Part shown: piece by piece, positions 42,504 to 51,685 of the stretch
How the letters are laid out: the number at the start of each line of letters is the position of its first letter
Position numbering within the stretch: the first letter of the stretch is position 1
Assembly: GCF_009915765.1 (NCBI RefSeq)
Contig: NZ_JAABLQ010000001.1
Location: 2,418,001 to 2,482,000, forward strand
Length of the DNA stretch: 64,000 nt
Source: Pannonibacter sp. XCT-53
GTDB taxonomy: Bacteria > Pseudomonadota > Alphaproteobacteria > Rhizobiales > Stappiaceae
Direction: 5' to 3'
Position numbers and translations under genes: made by a program
The notes under the pieces: generated by a model
Seen by the model: the letters and a program-made list of their open reading frames with translations, nothing else
Databases searched by the model: none
Told to the model about the DNA's origin: nothing

Positions 42504-44132
42504 CTAGGCCCGGGTCGCCGACAAGAGCGCCTCGAGGGTTTCGATCCGGTCCGCCTCGGCCGGCGGCTTGTCCCAGCGCAGCCGGGAGATGCGCGGGAAC
42601 CGCATGGCCAGTCCGGACTTGTGCCGGCCGGACCTGTTCAGCCCCTCGAAGGCGATTTCCAGAACCAGGCCCCTGTCGGGCGCGCGCGCCACCTCGCGCA
42701 CCGGGCCGAACCGCCCGACCGTGTGGGTGCGGACGAACCGGTCGATCTGCAGCAGTTCCTCGTCGGTGAAGCCGAAATAGGCCTTGCCGACCGGCACCAG
42801 CTCCGAGCCGCGCCAGACGCCGAAGGTGTAGTCGGAGTAGTAGGACGAGCGCTTGCCGTGACCGCGCTGCGCATACATCAGCACGGCGTCGATCAGGAAC
42901 GGATCACGCTTCCACTTGAACCATTCGCCTTTCGGCCGTCCCGGCACGTAGGGCGAGGCCCTCCGCTTCAGCATCACCCCCTCGACGGCTGCCGCATCGG
43001 CCGGCGCAAGGTGGGCGGAGGGTTCCGTCCGCGCCTGGCGCAGATCTTCCCAGGCCTGCATCGAGATGAGCGGCGACAGGTCGATGCGCGGCGACTGCAG
43101 CCTGCGCACGAGCGCCTCGAGCCGCGCGCGCCGCGTCGCAAACGGCAAGGGGCGCAGATCCTCGCCCTCCTCCATCAGCAGGTCATAGGCACGAATGCCG
43201 ACCGGCAGCGCCTGCATCAGCCGGGCATCGGCGGTCTTGCGGTTGAGCCGGCGCTGCAGCTCGGAAAAGGGCTGGACCTCGCCGTCCCGGATGACGAGGA
43301 GTTCGCCGTCGATGGCTCCGTCGAAGGTCAGGTCCTCGATCAGGTCGGGAAAGGCGCCGGTGATGTCCTCGCCCGAGCGCGAGTAGAGGCGGCGGCGGAT
43401 CTGGTCGCCGTCGCGCCCGGCAGCTGCCTGGACGCGGATCCCGTCCCATTTCCACTCCGCGAGGAAGTCTTCCGCCGGCAGGCTGGCCAGATCCCTCTCC
43501 TCATCGAGGGGATGGGCCAGCATCGGCGGTCGGAAGGGGGCCGGGTCGCGGGTCACCGGCTTGCCTGCCCGCCCCTCCAGCCAGTCGAACAGCGAGCGGT
43601 AGGGCGGCGTCAGCGTGTTCCAGACGTCCTCGATCTCGTCCACCGGCACCGTGCCCAGCCGGGCGAGGGCTGTCTTGGCCAGGCGAGCCGACACGCCGAC
43701 GCGCAGGCCGCCGGTGACGAGCTTCAGGAGCGCCCAGCGGCCGGATTCATCGAGCGCATCGAGCCAGCCGGCGATGAGGCGCGGTGCCTGGCCCCGGCCG
43801 GCGCGCATCAGATCCTCCACGACGCCGGATAGGCCGGGCACCGTGCCACAAGGGGCCGCCGGGGCCGGCCACATCAGCGCGATCGTCTCCGACAGGTCCC
43901 CGACGAAGTCATAGGACAGGGCGAAGAGGACCGGGTCGGTCCGCTCCGCCACCAGCGCCTTGAGCAGGGCCGGCTTGGCGGTGCGGATGTCCAGCGTTCC
44001 CGTCAGCGCGGCGAGTGCATAGCCCCGGTCGGGATCGGGCGTGCGGGCGAAATAGTCCACCAGCAGCGCCTCCTTGGCATTGCGGGAACTCTCGAAGGCA
44101 AGGCTGTCAAGCAAACGGGCGAAGGCATCCAT
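42504..44132 (-). CDS. ATP-dependent DNA ligase (cisplatin-damage response type)
   Basis: 542 residues. An N-terminal helical domain (about 1-200) precedes the adenylation domain with the nucleophile K228 in AEWKWDGIRVQ, then YSRSGEDITGAFPDL, FDGAIDGELLV, VEGVMLKRRASPYVPGR and WFKWKRDPFLIDAVLMYAQRGHG, followed by an OB fold. This matches the ligase family linked in bacteria to an exonuclease, an Lhr-type helicase and a metallophosphoesterase, all three of which are encoded at 47104-51564. It seals nicks during repair. Here it is separated from its partners by about 3 kb. Confidence 0.92.
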   Translation of the reverse strand: MDAFARLLDSLAFESSRNAKEALLVDYFARTPDPDRGYALAALTGTLDIRTAKPALLKALVAERTDPVLFALSYDFVGDLSETIALMWPAPAAPCGTVPGLSGVVEDLMRAGRGQAPRLIAGWLDALDESGRWALLKLVTGGLRVGVSARLAKTALARLGTVPVDEIEDVWNTLTPPYRSLFDWLEGRAGKPVTRDPAPFRPPMLAHPLDEERDLASLPAEDFLAEWKWDGIRVQAAAGRDGDQIRRRLYSRSGEDITGAFPDLIEDLTFDGAIDGELLVIRDGEVQPFSELQRRLNRKTADARLMQALPVGIRAYDLLMEEGEDLRPLPFATRRARLEALVRRLQSPRIDLSPLISMQAWEDLRQARTEPSAHLAPADAAAVEGVMLKRRASPYVPGRPKGEWFKWKRDPFLIDAVLMYAQRGHGKRSSYYSDYTFGVWRGSELVPVGKAYFGFTDEELLQIDRFVRTHTVGRFGPVREVARAPDRGLVLEIAFEGLNRSGRHKSGLAMRFPRISRLRWDKPPAEADRIETLEALLSATRA

Positions 44133-44318
44133 GGCGCAGAGTGTAAGGCGCGGATGCGGCAGGGGAAGGGGAAATGGACCACTCCGGCAACCAAACCCGC
44201 AGCTTTGACAGGTCTCGGGTGGACGCCGCGCCCGGATTGACGTATAGGAGCGCTTGATAGTTTTGGCCGGCCCTCGCAGCAGACGCTTGCGCGCCCGCCC
44301 TCTTCACGAAAGACACGC

Positions 44319-46349
44319 ATGATCGATACGAACGCCGTCGCCCCGGCGCTTGCCGCCGCTTTGACGAAGCGGGGCTATACCAGCCTCACCCCGGTGCAGG
44401 AAACGATCCTGACCGAGGCGCCCGCCGAAGCGGACCTCCTGGTCTCGGCCCAGACCGGTTCCGGCAAGACTGTGGCCTTCGGCCTGGCCCTCGCGCCCAC
44501 CCTGCTTGGCGACGAGGACCGCATGCCGGAAGCCGGCCTGCCGATGGCACTGGCCATCGCCCCGACGCGCGAACTGGCCCTGCAGGTCAAGGCCGAGCTG
44601 ACCTGGCTCTACGAGGAAGCCGGCGCGCAGACGGCCTCCTGCGTCGGCGGCATGGATCCGCGCGCGGAACGCCGCGCCCTGGAACGCGGTGCCCATATCG
44701 TCGTGGGCACGCCGGGCCGCCTGCGCGACCACATCGAGCGCGGCGCCCTCGATCTCTCCGCCATCCGCGCCATCGTGCTCGACGAGGCCGACGAGATGCT
44801 GGACCTCGGCTTCCGCGAAGACCTCGAGTTCATTCTCGATGCGGCCCCGGAAGACCGCCGCACGCTGATGTTCTCCGCCACGGTCCCGAAGCCGATTGCG
44901 GACCTCGCGCAGCGCTACCAGAAGAACGCCGTCCGGCTGACGACCATCAATGCCCGCGAACAGCACGTCGATATCGACTATGTGGCGATGCCGGTGGTGC
45001 CGAACGAGCGCGAGAACGCCATCATCAACGTGCTGCGCTTCCATGAGGCGCAGAAGGCGATCGTGTTCTGCGCCACCCGCGAGGCCGTCAACCGGCTGAC
45101 CTCGCGTCTCGGCAACCGCGGCTTCTCTGTCGCGGCCCTGTCGGGCGAGCTGAGCCAAGCCGAGCGCAGCCATGCGCTGCAGGCCATGCGCGACGGCCGC
45201 GCCCGCGTCTGCGTCGCCACCGACGTGGCCGCCCGCGGCATCGACCTGCCGAACCTCGACCTCGTGATCCATGCCGATCTGCCGACCGGCAAGGCCGCGC
45301 TCCTGCACCGCTCGGGCCGCACCGGCCGCGCCGGCCGCAAGGGCACCAGCGTGCTCATCGTTCCGTTCTCCCGCCGCCGGTCGGCCGAACGCCTGCTCCA
45401 GCTTGCCGGCGTGAAGGCGGAATGGCGAGAGGCCCCCTCGGCCAACGCCATCCGCGCGCAGGACAAGGCCCGGCTCCTTGCCGACCCGGTCCTGGCAGAG
45501 GCTGCCGAGGAGGAAGATCTGGAGATCGCGCGCGATCTGATGGCGGCCCACGGCGCGGAGCGCATCGCCGCCGCCTTCGTGCGCCTGTACCAGTCGCGTC
45601 TGCCGGCGCCCGAAGAGCTGACGGAAGATTCCTACGAATCCCGCGGTGGCCGCGGCGAACGCGGTGATCGCGGTGACCGGGGCGAGGACATGGGCGGCGC
45701 CCGTGCCCAGGAGCTGCGCAACAAGTTCGAGGACGGCATCTGGTTCCGCCTGTCGCTGGGCCACAAGCACCGCGCCGATCCGCGCTGGCTTCTGCCGATG
45801 ATCTGCCGCGCCGGCCATGTCACCAAGAAGGAAGTCGGCGCGATCAAGATCGGCGGCACCGAAACGCTGTTCGAGATCGCCGGCAGCCATGCCGAGAAGT
45901 ATGCCGAGGTCATCCGCCGCGATGGTTCCGGCGAGCGGGGCGTGAGCATCGAGGTCACGGACCTGCGGGGCGGCCAGACCCCGGCCTTCCGCGAGACCGG
46001 ACGCGAGGGCGGCGATGGCCGCAGCCGCTATGACAACGCCCGCGAGCGCAATGGCGAGCGCGGCGGCCGTGGCGGCTTCGGCGGTCCGGGCCGCGCCGGT
46101 CCCGGCAAGCCGGTGCGTCGCCGCCGCTTCGAGGATGACGAGCCGCGTCCGAACCATCCGGCCTTCGCGCCCATGGCCGAGGCGCCGCTGGAGCGCGGCC
46201 CCAAGCGTGGCAAGCGGGGCTTCGAGGGGGACGTTGCCGGCGAAGGCTTTGCCCCGCGCAAGACCAAGCCGGCCTTCAAGGACGGCGGCTTCAAGAAGCC
46301 CGGCAAGGCTGCGGCCGGTCCGAAGAAGAGCAAGAAACGCGAAGGGTGA
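44319..46349 (+). CDS. DEAD-box RNA helicase with DbpA-type RNA-binding domain
   Basis: 676 residues. Helicase motifs are in order: Q motif (GYTSLTPVQ), AQTGSGKT, APTRELALQ, GTPGRL, DEAD, SATVPK, then the second domain with ATDVAARGID and HRSGRTGRAG. Residues about 480-555 match the DbpA RNA-binding domain (IWFRLSLGHKHRADPRWLLPMICRAGHVTKKEVGAIKI). Runs of RGERGDRGDRGE and RNGERGGRGGFGG flank it, giving an RGG-rich, basic tail as in DeaD/CsdA-like helicases of cold adaptation and ribosome assembly. It is transcribed away from the ligase gene and ends at a clear terminator. Confidence 0.95.
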   Translation: MIDTNAVAPALAAALTKRGYTSLTPVQETILTEAPAEADLLVSAQTGSGKTVAFGLALAPTLLGDEDRMPEAGLPMALAIAPTRELALQVKAELTWLYEEAGAQTASCVGGMDPRAERRALERGAHIVVGTPGRLRDHIERGALDLSAIRAIVLDEADEMLDLGFREDLEFILDAAPEDRRTLMFSATVPKPIADLAQRYQKNAVRLTTINAREQHVDIDYVAMPVVPNERENAIINVLRFHEAQKAIVFCATREAVNRLTSRLGNRGFSVAALSGELSQAERSHALQAMRDGRARVCVATDVAARGIDLPNLDLVIHADLPTGKAALLHRSGRTGRAGRKGTSVLIVPFSRRRSAERLLQLAGVKAEWREAPSANAIRAQDKARLLADPVLAEAAEEEDLEIARDLMAAHGAERIAAAFVRLYQSRLPAPEELTEDSYESRGGRGERGDRGDRGEDMGGARAQELRNKFEDGIWFRLSLGHKHRADPRWLLPMICRAGHVTKKEVGAIKIGGTETLFEIAGSHAEKYAEVIRRDGSGERGVSIEVTDLRGGQTPAFRETGREGGDGRSRYDNARERNGERGGRGGFGGPGRAGPGKPVRRRRFEDDEPRPNHPAFAPMAEAPLERGPKRGKRGFEGDVAGEGFAPRKTKPAFKDGGFKKPGKAAAGPKKSKKREG

Positions 46350-46392
46350 CGCCCCGGGGGCCACGCCCCTGAAGCCTCCCGCAGACACGGCG

Positions 46393-46418
46393 ATGCCCGG
46401 TCCTGGACCGGGCATTTT
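46393..46418 (+). terminator. Rho-independent terminator after the DEAD-box helicase
   Basis: ATGCCCGGTCC (46393-46403) pairs perfectly with GGACCGGGCAT (46405-46415), giving a stem of at least nine pairs with a tight loop, followed by TTTT to 46418. It lies 44 bp after the helicase stop. Confidence 0.88.
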
Positions 46419-46516
46419 CATGTCTCGTGCCGGACCGGAGGGTCGTGCGCTGCAGACAACAGCCAGGGCGCACCCAGGGCGACGCGGTCATGCGACCGCT
46501 GTCCGGCGATATTGTC

Positions 46517-46528
46517 GGGGGGGGGGGG
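46517..46528. repeat. G12 homopolymer tract
   Basis: Twelve consecutive G residues in the spacer between the helicase terminator and the stop of the convergent NTF2-like gene. No other run of this length is seen in the window. It is outside both coding regions. Polymerase slippage in growth or in sequencing could make its length uncertain. Confidence 0.85.
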
Positions 46529-46580
46529 CTATCAGGCGGGTACTGTCACGCGAGGACTGCCAGATGGGCCCTGTCAGGCG

Positions 46581-46997
46581 TCACTGCTCGTTGACGATCA
46601 TGGCGATGCGCCACATGTCGCCGTCGAAGACGAGATGGTAGTGGCAGGTAAACTCGAAGATGCTCTCGCCGTCGGCGCTTTCCTGCCGCCAGTCGAGCGT
46701 GACGAGGGCCGTCGTGCCCGAGATGTGGGCGGACACCACGTCGAATTCGGAGAAGGACACATCCTCCTTGTCGAGCGCCTCGATCAGCGTCTCGATGTTC
46801 TCCGCCAGGTCTTCCTCGTCGTCGAAGACATAGCCCTTGTCCATCTGCCAGATGGTGGCCGGCAGGGCGAAACAGTCGATGATCGCGTCGGCGTCCGCGT
46901 CGTTGAAGCCGGCCAGATAGTCCTCGAACAGGGCCGCGATGCCCTCCTCGAGAGCCACGGTGTCATCGGCGGGTTCGGGGGAGCGGTCGTCTGCCAT
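46581..46997 (-). CDS. NTF2/SnoaL-like protein
   Basis: 138 residues. After an acidic leader (MADDRSPEPADDTVALEE) it shows the cone-shaped NTF2-like pattern: helices IAALFEDYLAGFNDADADAIIDCFALPATIWQM, then strands VSFSEFDVVSAHISGTTALVTLDWRQE, FEFTCHYHLVFDGDMWRIAMIVNE. Such proteins bind small molecules or act as enzymes; no catalytic set can be assigned. The ATG at 46997 is preceded by AGGACAGGA. It lies 106 bp downstream of the exonuclease gene on the same strand and may be read with it. Confidence 0.8.
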   Translation of the reverse strand: MADDRSPEPADDTVALEEGIAALFEDYLAGFNDADADAIIDCFALPATIWQMDKGYVFDDEEDLAENIETLIEALDKEDVSFSEFDVVSAHISGTTALVTLDWRQESADGESIFEFTCHYHLVFDGDMWRIAMIVNEQ

Positions 46998-47103
46998 GGT
47001 CCTGTCCTGCGCTGTCTTCCGGGATCGGCAACGGGACACGGCCCGGCCGTGCGACCGTTCGGCCAAGTGGCACTTTGCCCTCGGGCCCGGCCGGGCTGGC
47101 CGC

Positions 47104-48120
47104 TCAATCCTGTGCCGGAGAAGAATCAGCCTCCTCTTCCCCGTAGCCGATCATATGAAGAGGCTGCGCATTCCGTCCAACGGTTTCGCACCAGTGGCAC
47201 AGGGCCTCCTCGGCGCCGTGGGTCACCCAGACGGTCGAGGCCCCGGTTTCCGTGACGGTCCGGCAGAGATCCGGCCAGTCGACATGGTCCGACACGATCA
47301 GCGGCAGGGACACGCCGCGCTGCCGGGCCCGGGCGCGGACCCGCATCCAGCCCGAGGCCACGGCCGTGACAGGGTCGGCGAAGCGGCGCGCCCAGCGGCC
47401 GGCCAGATCGCCCGGCGGGCAGATGACGAGTTCGCCCGCGAGATCCTTGCCGCGCGGTCCGACCGGCGCCACGGGCCCGAGCGCCACGCCACGCGAGATG
47501 TAGTAGGCGGTGACCTTCTCCAGCGCCCCGTGCAGGTAGATGGTGCGATCATAGCCGCAGCGGCGCAGTTCGGCGATGAGACGTTGCGCCTTGCCGAGCG
47601 AGTAGGCCCCGACGAGATGGGTCCGCTCCGGAAACAGGGCCATGGAGGCGAGGAGGCGGGCCAGTTCGCCGGCAATCGGCGGATGCCGGAACACCGGCAG
47701 GCCGAAGGTCGCCTCCGTGACGAAGGTGTCGCAGGGCACAAGCTCGAAGGGCGCACAGGTCGGGTCTTCCTGGCGCTTGTAGTCACCGGACACGACCGCC
47801 CGTTCGCCCGGGGCCTCGATCACCACCTGGGCCGAGCCCAGCACATGCCCGGCCGGGACAAGCCGCAGGTGGATGCCGTCGAGGGTCAGGGCCTCGCCAT
47901 AGGCCAGCGGCTGCGTTGTCCCGGCGAATCCCGCGCCGAGCCGCAGCGCCATGATGTCCAGCGTTTCGCGGGTTGCCAGCACCGCGCCATGTCCCGGACG
48001 GGCGTGGTCGGAATGGGCGTGGGTGATCACGGCCCGGGCCACCGGACGCAAGGGGTCGATGTGGACACCGGCGGCCGGGCAATAGAGACCCTCCGGGGTC
48101 TGGATCAGCAAGGTCGACAT
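47104..48120 (-). CDS. Ligase-associated MBL-fold exonuclease
   Basis: 338-residue metallo-beta-lactamase nuclease of the SNM1/CPSF-like group. The metal motif ITHAHSDHARPGHG is intact, with AGHVLGSAQVVIE, VSGDYKRQEDPTCAPFE and the C-terminal VSDHVDWPDLCRTV. It matches the exonuclease partner of the bacterial ligase/Lhr/metallophosphoesterase repair set. It is transcribed divergently from lhr. Expected role: trimming DNA ends before ligation. No biochemical activity can be proven from sequence. Confidence 0.9.
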   Translation of the reverse strand: MSTLLIQTPEGLYCPAAGVHIDPLRPVARAVITHAHSDHARPGHGAVLATRETLDIMALRLGAGFAGTTQPLAYGEALTLDGIHLRLVPAGHVLGSAQVVIEAPGERAVVSGDYKRQEDPTCAPFELVPCDTFVTEATFGLPVFRHPPIAGELARLLASMALFPERTHLVGAYSLGKAQRLIAELRRCGYDRTIYLHGALEKVTAYYISRGVALGPVAPVGPRGKDLAGELVICPPGDLAGRWARRFADPVTAVASGWMRVRARARQRGVSLPLIVSDHVDWPDLCRTVTETGASTVWVTHGAEEALCHWCETVGRNAQPLHMIGYGEEEADSSPAQD

Positions 48121-48157
48121 GGCGGGTAGGATAGGCCGCGCGGCGGGAATTGCCAGA

Positions 48158-48205
48158 GTGCAGCCATGCGTGCAGCCGCGAGTGCAGCCGCGAGTGCAGC
48201 CGCAA
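48158..48205. repeat. 12-bp tandem repeat between exonuclease and lhr
   Basis: Four contiguous units: GTGCAGCCATGC (48158), GTGCAGCCGCGA (48170), GTGCAGCCGCGA (48182) and GTGCAGCCGCAA (48194). It occupies the centre of the 163-bp divergent spacer, where the promoters of both genes must lie. Confidence 0.85.
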
Positions 48206-48283
48206 GGGGCACAGGCATGCCGTTAGCCTTGCGACGGGATCGCCCCTACCCTTTCCCGGCGCGCGCGCCTACATTCGCCGCCC

Positions 48284-50842
48284 ATGACCGATGCCGACGC
48301 CCCGTCCCCGCTGCCTGACCGCTTCCATGCCTGGTTCGCCCGGCGCGGCTGGACACCGCGCGCGCATCAGCTTGCCCTGATCCGCAACCTGTCGGCCGGC
48401 CGGTCCACGCTGCTGATTGCGCCGACCGGTGCGGGCAAGACCCTTGCCGGCTTCCTGCCAAGCCTGATCGAGATCGCCGGCGCGACGCGGGCGAAGCCCG
48501 GCCAGGCCCGGTCGGGCACCCGGGCGCGGGAGACAGGACAGGCAAGCAGCGGCGGCGGCGTGCACACGCTCTACATCTCCCCGCTGAAGGCGCTCGCCGT
48601 CGACATCGCCCGCAATCTCGAGATGCCGGTCGCCGAGATGGGGCTCGACATCCGCATCGAGACGCGGACAGGCGACACGCCGACACACAAGCGCCAGCGC
48701 CAGAAGACGGCACCGCCCGACATCCTGCTGACAACGCCCGAGCAGATCGCGCTGCTGCTGTCGGATCCCGGCGGCATGGCGATGCTGTCCGGCGTCCGGA
48801 CGGTGATCCTCGACGAGCTGCATGCGCTCGTGACCTCCAAGCGCGGCGATCTTCTGGCTCTCGGCCTTGCCCGGCTGCGGCGGCTCTCGCCGGAGCTGCG
48901 GATGATCGGCCTGTCGGCGACCGTCGCCGAACCGGACGACCTCAGGGCCTTCCTGTCGCCGCAGGACGACCCAGGGGAGCGTCGCCTGTGCGATCTCGTC
49001 ACCGTGACGGGAGGGGCGGCGCCCGATGTGAGCATCCTGCAGTCGGACGAGCGCGTTCCCTGGTCAGGCCATTCGGCCCGCTACGCGCTGTCGGAGGTCT
49101 ATGCCCTGGTCAAGGCGCACCGCGTCACGCTGATCTTCGTCAACACGCGCTCCCAGGCCGAGACGGTGTTCCAGGATCTCTGGAAGATCAACGAGGACAC
49201 GCTGCCCATCGCCCTGCATCACGGCTCGCTCGACGTGGCGCAGCGGCGGAAGGTCGAGGCCGCGATGGCGGCCGGGCAGCTCAGGGCCATCGTGGCGACA
49301 TCGTCGCTCGACATGGGCATCGACTGGGGCGACATCGACCTCGTGATCAACATCGGCGCACCGAAGGGGGCAAGCCGGCTTGCGCAGCGCATCGGGCGCG
49401 CCAACCACCGGATGGACGAGCCGTCGAAGGCCGTGCTGGTGCCGGCCAACCGGTTCGAGGTGCTGGAATGCCGGGCGGCGCTGGAGGCATCGGTCTCGGG
49501 CGGACAGGACACGCCGCGCCTGCGCCGCGGGGCGCTCGACGTGCTGGCCCAGCATGTGCTCGGCATGGCCTGTGCCGAGCCGTTTCACCCCGACGCGCTG
49601 TTTGCCGAGATCACGGCCTCGCAGACCTACCGCCATCTCGACCGGGCAACCTTCGACCGGATCGTGGATTTCGTGGCGACAGGCGGCTATGCGCTGCGCA
49701 GCTACGACCGCTATGCCAAGCTGAAGCAGGGCCCGGACGGCCTGTTCCGGATCGCCAACCCGAAGATCGCGCAGCAGTACCGGCTGAATGTCGGCACCAT
49801 CGTCGAGGCGCCGATGCTGAAGGTGCGCCAGGTGCGCAGCAAGGCGGAAGGGCGCAAGACGCCGCTCGGCCGCGGCGGTCGCGTGCTGGGGGAGATCGAG
49901 GAGTGGTTCGTGGAGCAGCTGACCCCGGGCGACACGTTCCTGTTTGCCGGTGAGGTGCTGCGCTTCGAGGCCATCCTCGAGAACGAGGCCTATGTCTCCC
50001 GGGCAAGATCGCAGAACCCCATGATCCCGTCCTACCAGGGCGGCAAGTTTCCTCTCTCGACCTATCTGGCCGACGGGGTGCGGCGGCTGATCGCCGAGCC
50101 CGCCCGCTGGCCGCATCTGCCGGACCAGGTGCGGGAGTGGCTGGAGCTGCAGCGGGTCAAGTCCGTGCTGCCGCGGCATGACGGCCTGCTGGTCGAGACC
50201 TTTCCGCGCGCCGACAAGCATTATCTGGTCTGCTACCCGTTCGAGGGGCGGCTGGCGCACCAGACCCTCGGGATGCTGCTGACCCGCCGTCTGGAACGGC
50301 TCGGAGCCCGACCGATGGGCTTCGTCGCCAACGACTATGCCCTGTCGATCTGGGGGCTCGGCGATCTGTCGCTCATGATCCGGACCGGCCGGATCCCGCT
50401 CGACGGCCTGTTCGAGGAAGACCTGCTGGGGGACGATCTCGATGCCTGGCTGGCGGAATCCCATCTCATGAAACGCACGTTCCGCTACTGCGCGGTCATC
50501 GCCGGCCTCATCGAGCGCCGGCACCCGGGCCAGGAAAAGAACGGCCGCCAGATCACCGTCTCGTCGGACCTCATCTACGACGTGCTGCGCCAGCACGAAC
50601 CCGATCACATCCTGCTCAAGGCCACCTGGAACGACGCTGCGGAAGGACTTCTGGATATCTCCAGGTTGGGAGAACTTCTGGCAAGGATCAGAGGTCGAAT
50701 CACGCATACTCCCCTCGACCGCGTGTCCCCTCTGGCCGTACCAGTCCTGCTGGAGATCGGGCGTGAACCGGTCTATGGCGAGGCCCAGGACGCGATCCTG
50801 GCCGAGGCGGCGGATGACCTGATCGGGGAGGCTCTGGCATGA
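48284..50842 (+). CDS. lhr: Ligase-associated DEXH-box helicase (Lhr-core)
   Basis: 852-residue superfamily 2 DNA helicase. Motifs: APTGAGKT (Walker A), YISPLKALA (Ia), TPEQIALLL, ILDELHAL (DEXH box, DELH), GLSATV, VATSSLDMGIDWGDID and QRIGRANHRMDEPSKA. The C-terminal part contains the winged-helix and Lhr-specific beta domain. Length fits the Lhr-core class, which lacks the long C-terminal extension of full Lhr. About 20 Arg/Gly/Thr-rich residues (TRAKPGQARSGTRARETGQASSGG) are inserted after the Walker A region. No obvious ribosome binding site. It overlaps the next gene by ATGA. Confidence 0.93.
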   Translation: MTDADAPSPLPDRFHAWFARRGWTPRAHQLALIRNLSAGRSTLLIAPTGAGKTLAGFLPSLIEIAGATRAKPGQARSGTRARETGQASSGGGVHTLYISPLKALAVDIARNLEMPVAEMGLDIRIETRTGDTPTHKRQRQKTAPPDILLTTPEQIALLLSDPGGMAMLSGVRTVILDELHALVTSKRGDLLALGLARLRRLSPELRMIGLSATVAEPDDLRAFLSPQDDPGERRLCDLVTVTGGAAPDVSILQSDERVPWSGHSARYALSEVYALVKAHRVTLIFVNTRSQAETVFQDLWKINEDTLPIALHHGSLDVAQRRKVEAAMAAGQLRAIVATSSLDMGIDWGDIDLVINIGAPKGASRLAQRIGRANHRMDEPSKAVLVPANRFEVLECRAALEASVSGGQDTPRLRRGALDVLAQHVLGMACAEPFHPDALFAEITASQTYRHLDRATFDRIVDFVATGGYALRSYDRYAKLKQGPDGLFRIANPKIAQQYRLNVGTIVEAPMLKVRQVRSKAEGRKTPLGRGGRVLGEIEEWFVEQLTPGDTFLFAGEVLRFEAILENEAYVSRARSQNPMIPSYQGGKFPLSTYLADGVRRLIAEPARWPHLPDQVREWLELQRVKSVLPRHDGLLVETFPRADKHYLVCYPFEGRLAHQTLGMLLTRRLERLGARPMGFVANDYALSIWGLGDLSLMIRTGRIPLDGLFEEDLLGDDLDAWLAESHLMKRTFRYCAVIAGLIERRHPGQEKNGRQITVSSDLIYDVLRQHEPDHILLKATWNDAAEGLLDISRLGELLARIRGRITHTPLDRVSPLAVPVLLEIGREPVYGEAQDAILAEAADDLIGEALA

Positions 50843-51564
50843 CGGCGCTGCGGAATGCGGGACAGTTTCGGCGGATAGCTCCGGTGTGCCACGACATCGC
50901 CGTCAACGGGACGCTGCTCGGCCTGCATGACAGCGGCGTGGTCTGGTGGCCGGACCAGCAGACGCTGATCGTCGCCGACCTGCACCTCGAGAAGGGCTCC
51001 TCCTTTGCCCGGCGTGGCGTGCTGCTGCCGCCCTATGACACGGCCGCGACGCTGGAACGGCTTGCGCTCGTCATCGATGCCTTCGATCCGGCGCGCGTGA
51101 TCGCGCTTGGCGACAGCTTTCACGACGCGGAGGGCTCCGACCGGTTGCCGGCCCCGTATCGCGCCTTCCTGACCACGCTGCAGCTCAACCGGGAATGGAT
51201 CTGGGTGACCGGCAATCATGACCCGGTCGCGCCGGTGCGGCTGTGCGGCGAATGCGTCGACGAGATGCAGCTCGGCGACCTGACCTTCCGGCACGAGCCG
51301 CGCGAGGGAGGCCAGCCCGGCGAAGTGGCCGGCCATCTCCACCCGGCCGCCAAGGTGCGCCGCTATGGCCGCTCGATCCGCCGCCCCTGCTTTGCCACCG
51401 ACGGAAACCGTCTGGTCCTGCCGGCCTTCGGCGCGCTGACCGGTGGCCTCAACGTGATGGACCAGGCGTTTGCAGGTGTCTTCCCGCCGCGCACCTTCTC
51501 CGCCTTCCTGCTCGGCAGCGACAGGCTCTATCCCTTCACCGCCTCGAAACTGGTCGGCGACTGA
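50839..51564 (+). CDS. pdeM: Ligase-associated metallophosphoesterase/endonuclease (PdeM/Mpe)
   Basis: 241 residues. Calcineurin-like metal motifs are in order: VADLHLEKG (D, H), GDSFHD, VTGNHDP, and VAGHLHPAAKVRRYG. The segment SSFARRGVLLPPYDTAATLERL is typical of the MPE protein linked to Lhr-core helicase and repair ligase; the Pseudomonas putida version was shown to be a manganese-dependent DNA nuclease. It starts with ATG overlapping the lhr stop by four bases, so the two are translated together. Confidence 0.93.
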   Translation: MTALRNAGQFRRIAPVCHDIAVNGTLLGLHDSGVVWWPDQQTLIVADLHLEKGSSFARRGVLLPPYDTAATLERLALVIDAFDPARVIALGDSFHDAEGSDRLPAPYRAFLTTLQLNREWIWVTGNHDPVAPVRLCGECVDEMQLGDLTFRHEPREGGQPGEVAGHLHPAAKVRRYGRSIRRPCFATDGNRLVLPAFGALTGGLNVMDQAFAGVFPPRTFSAFLLGSDRLYPFTASKLVGD

Positions 51565-51685
51565 CCACCCGCACCGGGACATGGAACCCGGACGCGCCAC
51601 GCCGTGCAACGGTTCGGGCGACGCACCGGCCTGACAGCTCCCGCCGGGTCGATCTCGCCGGTCGCAAGCGTCAGTCCGTCCCGCA

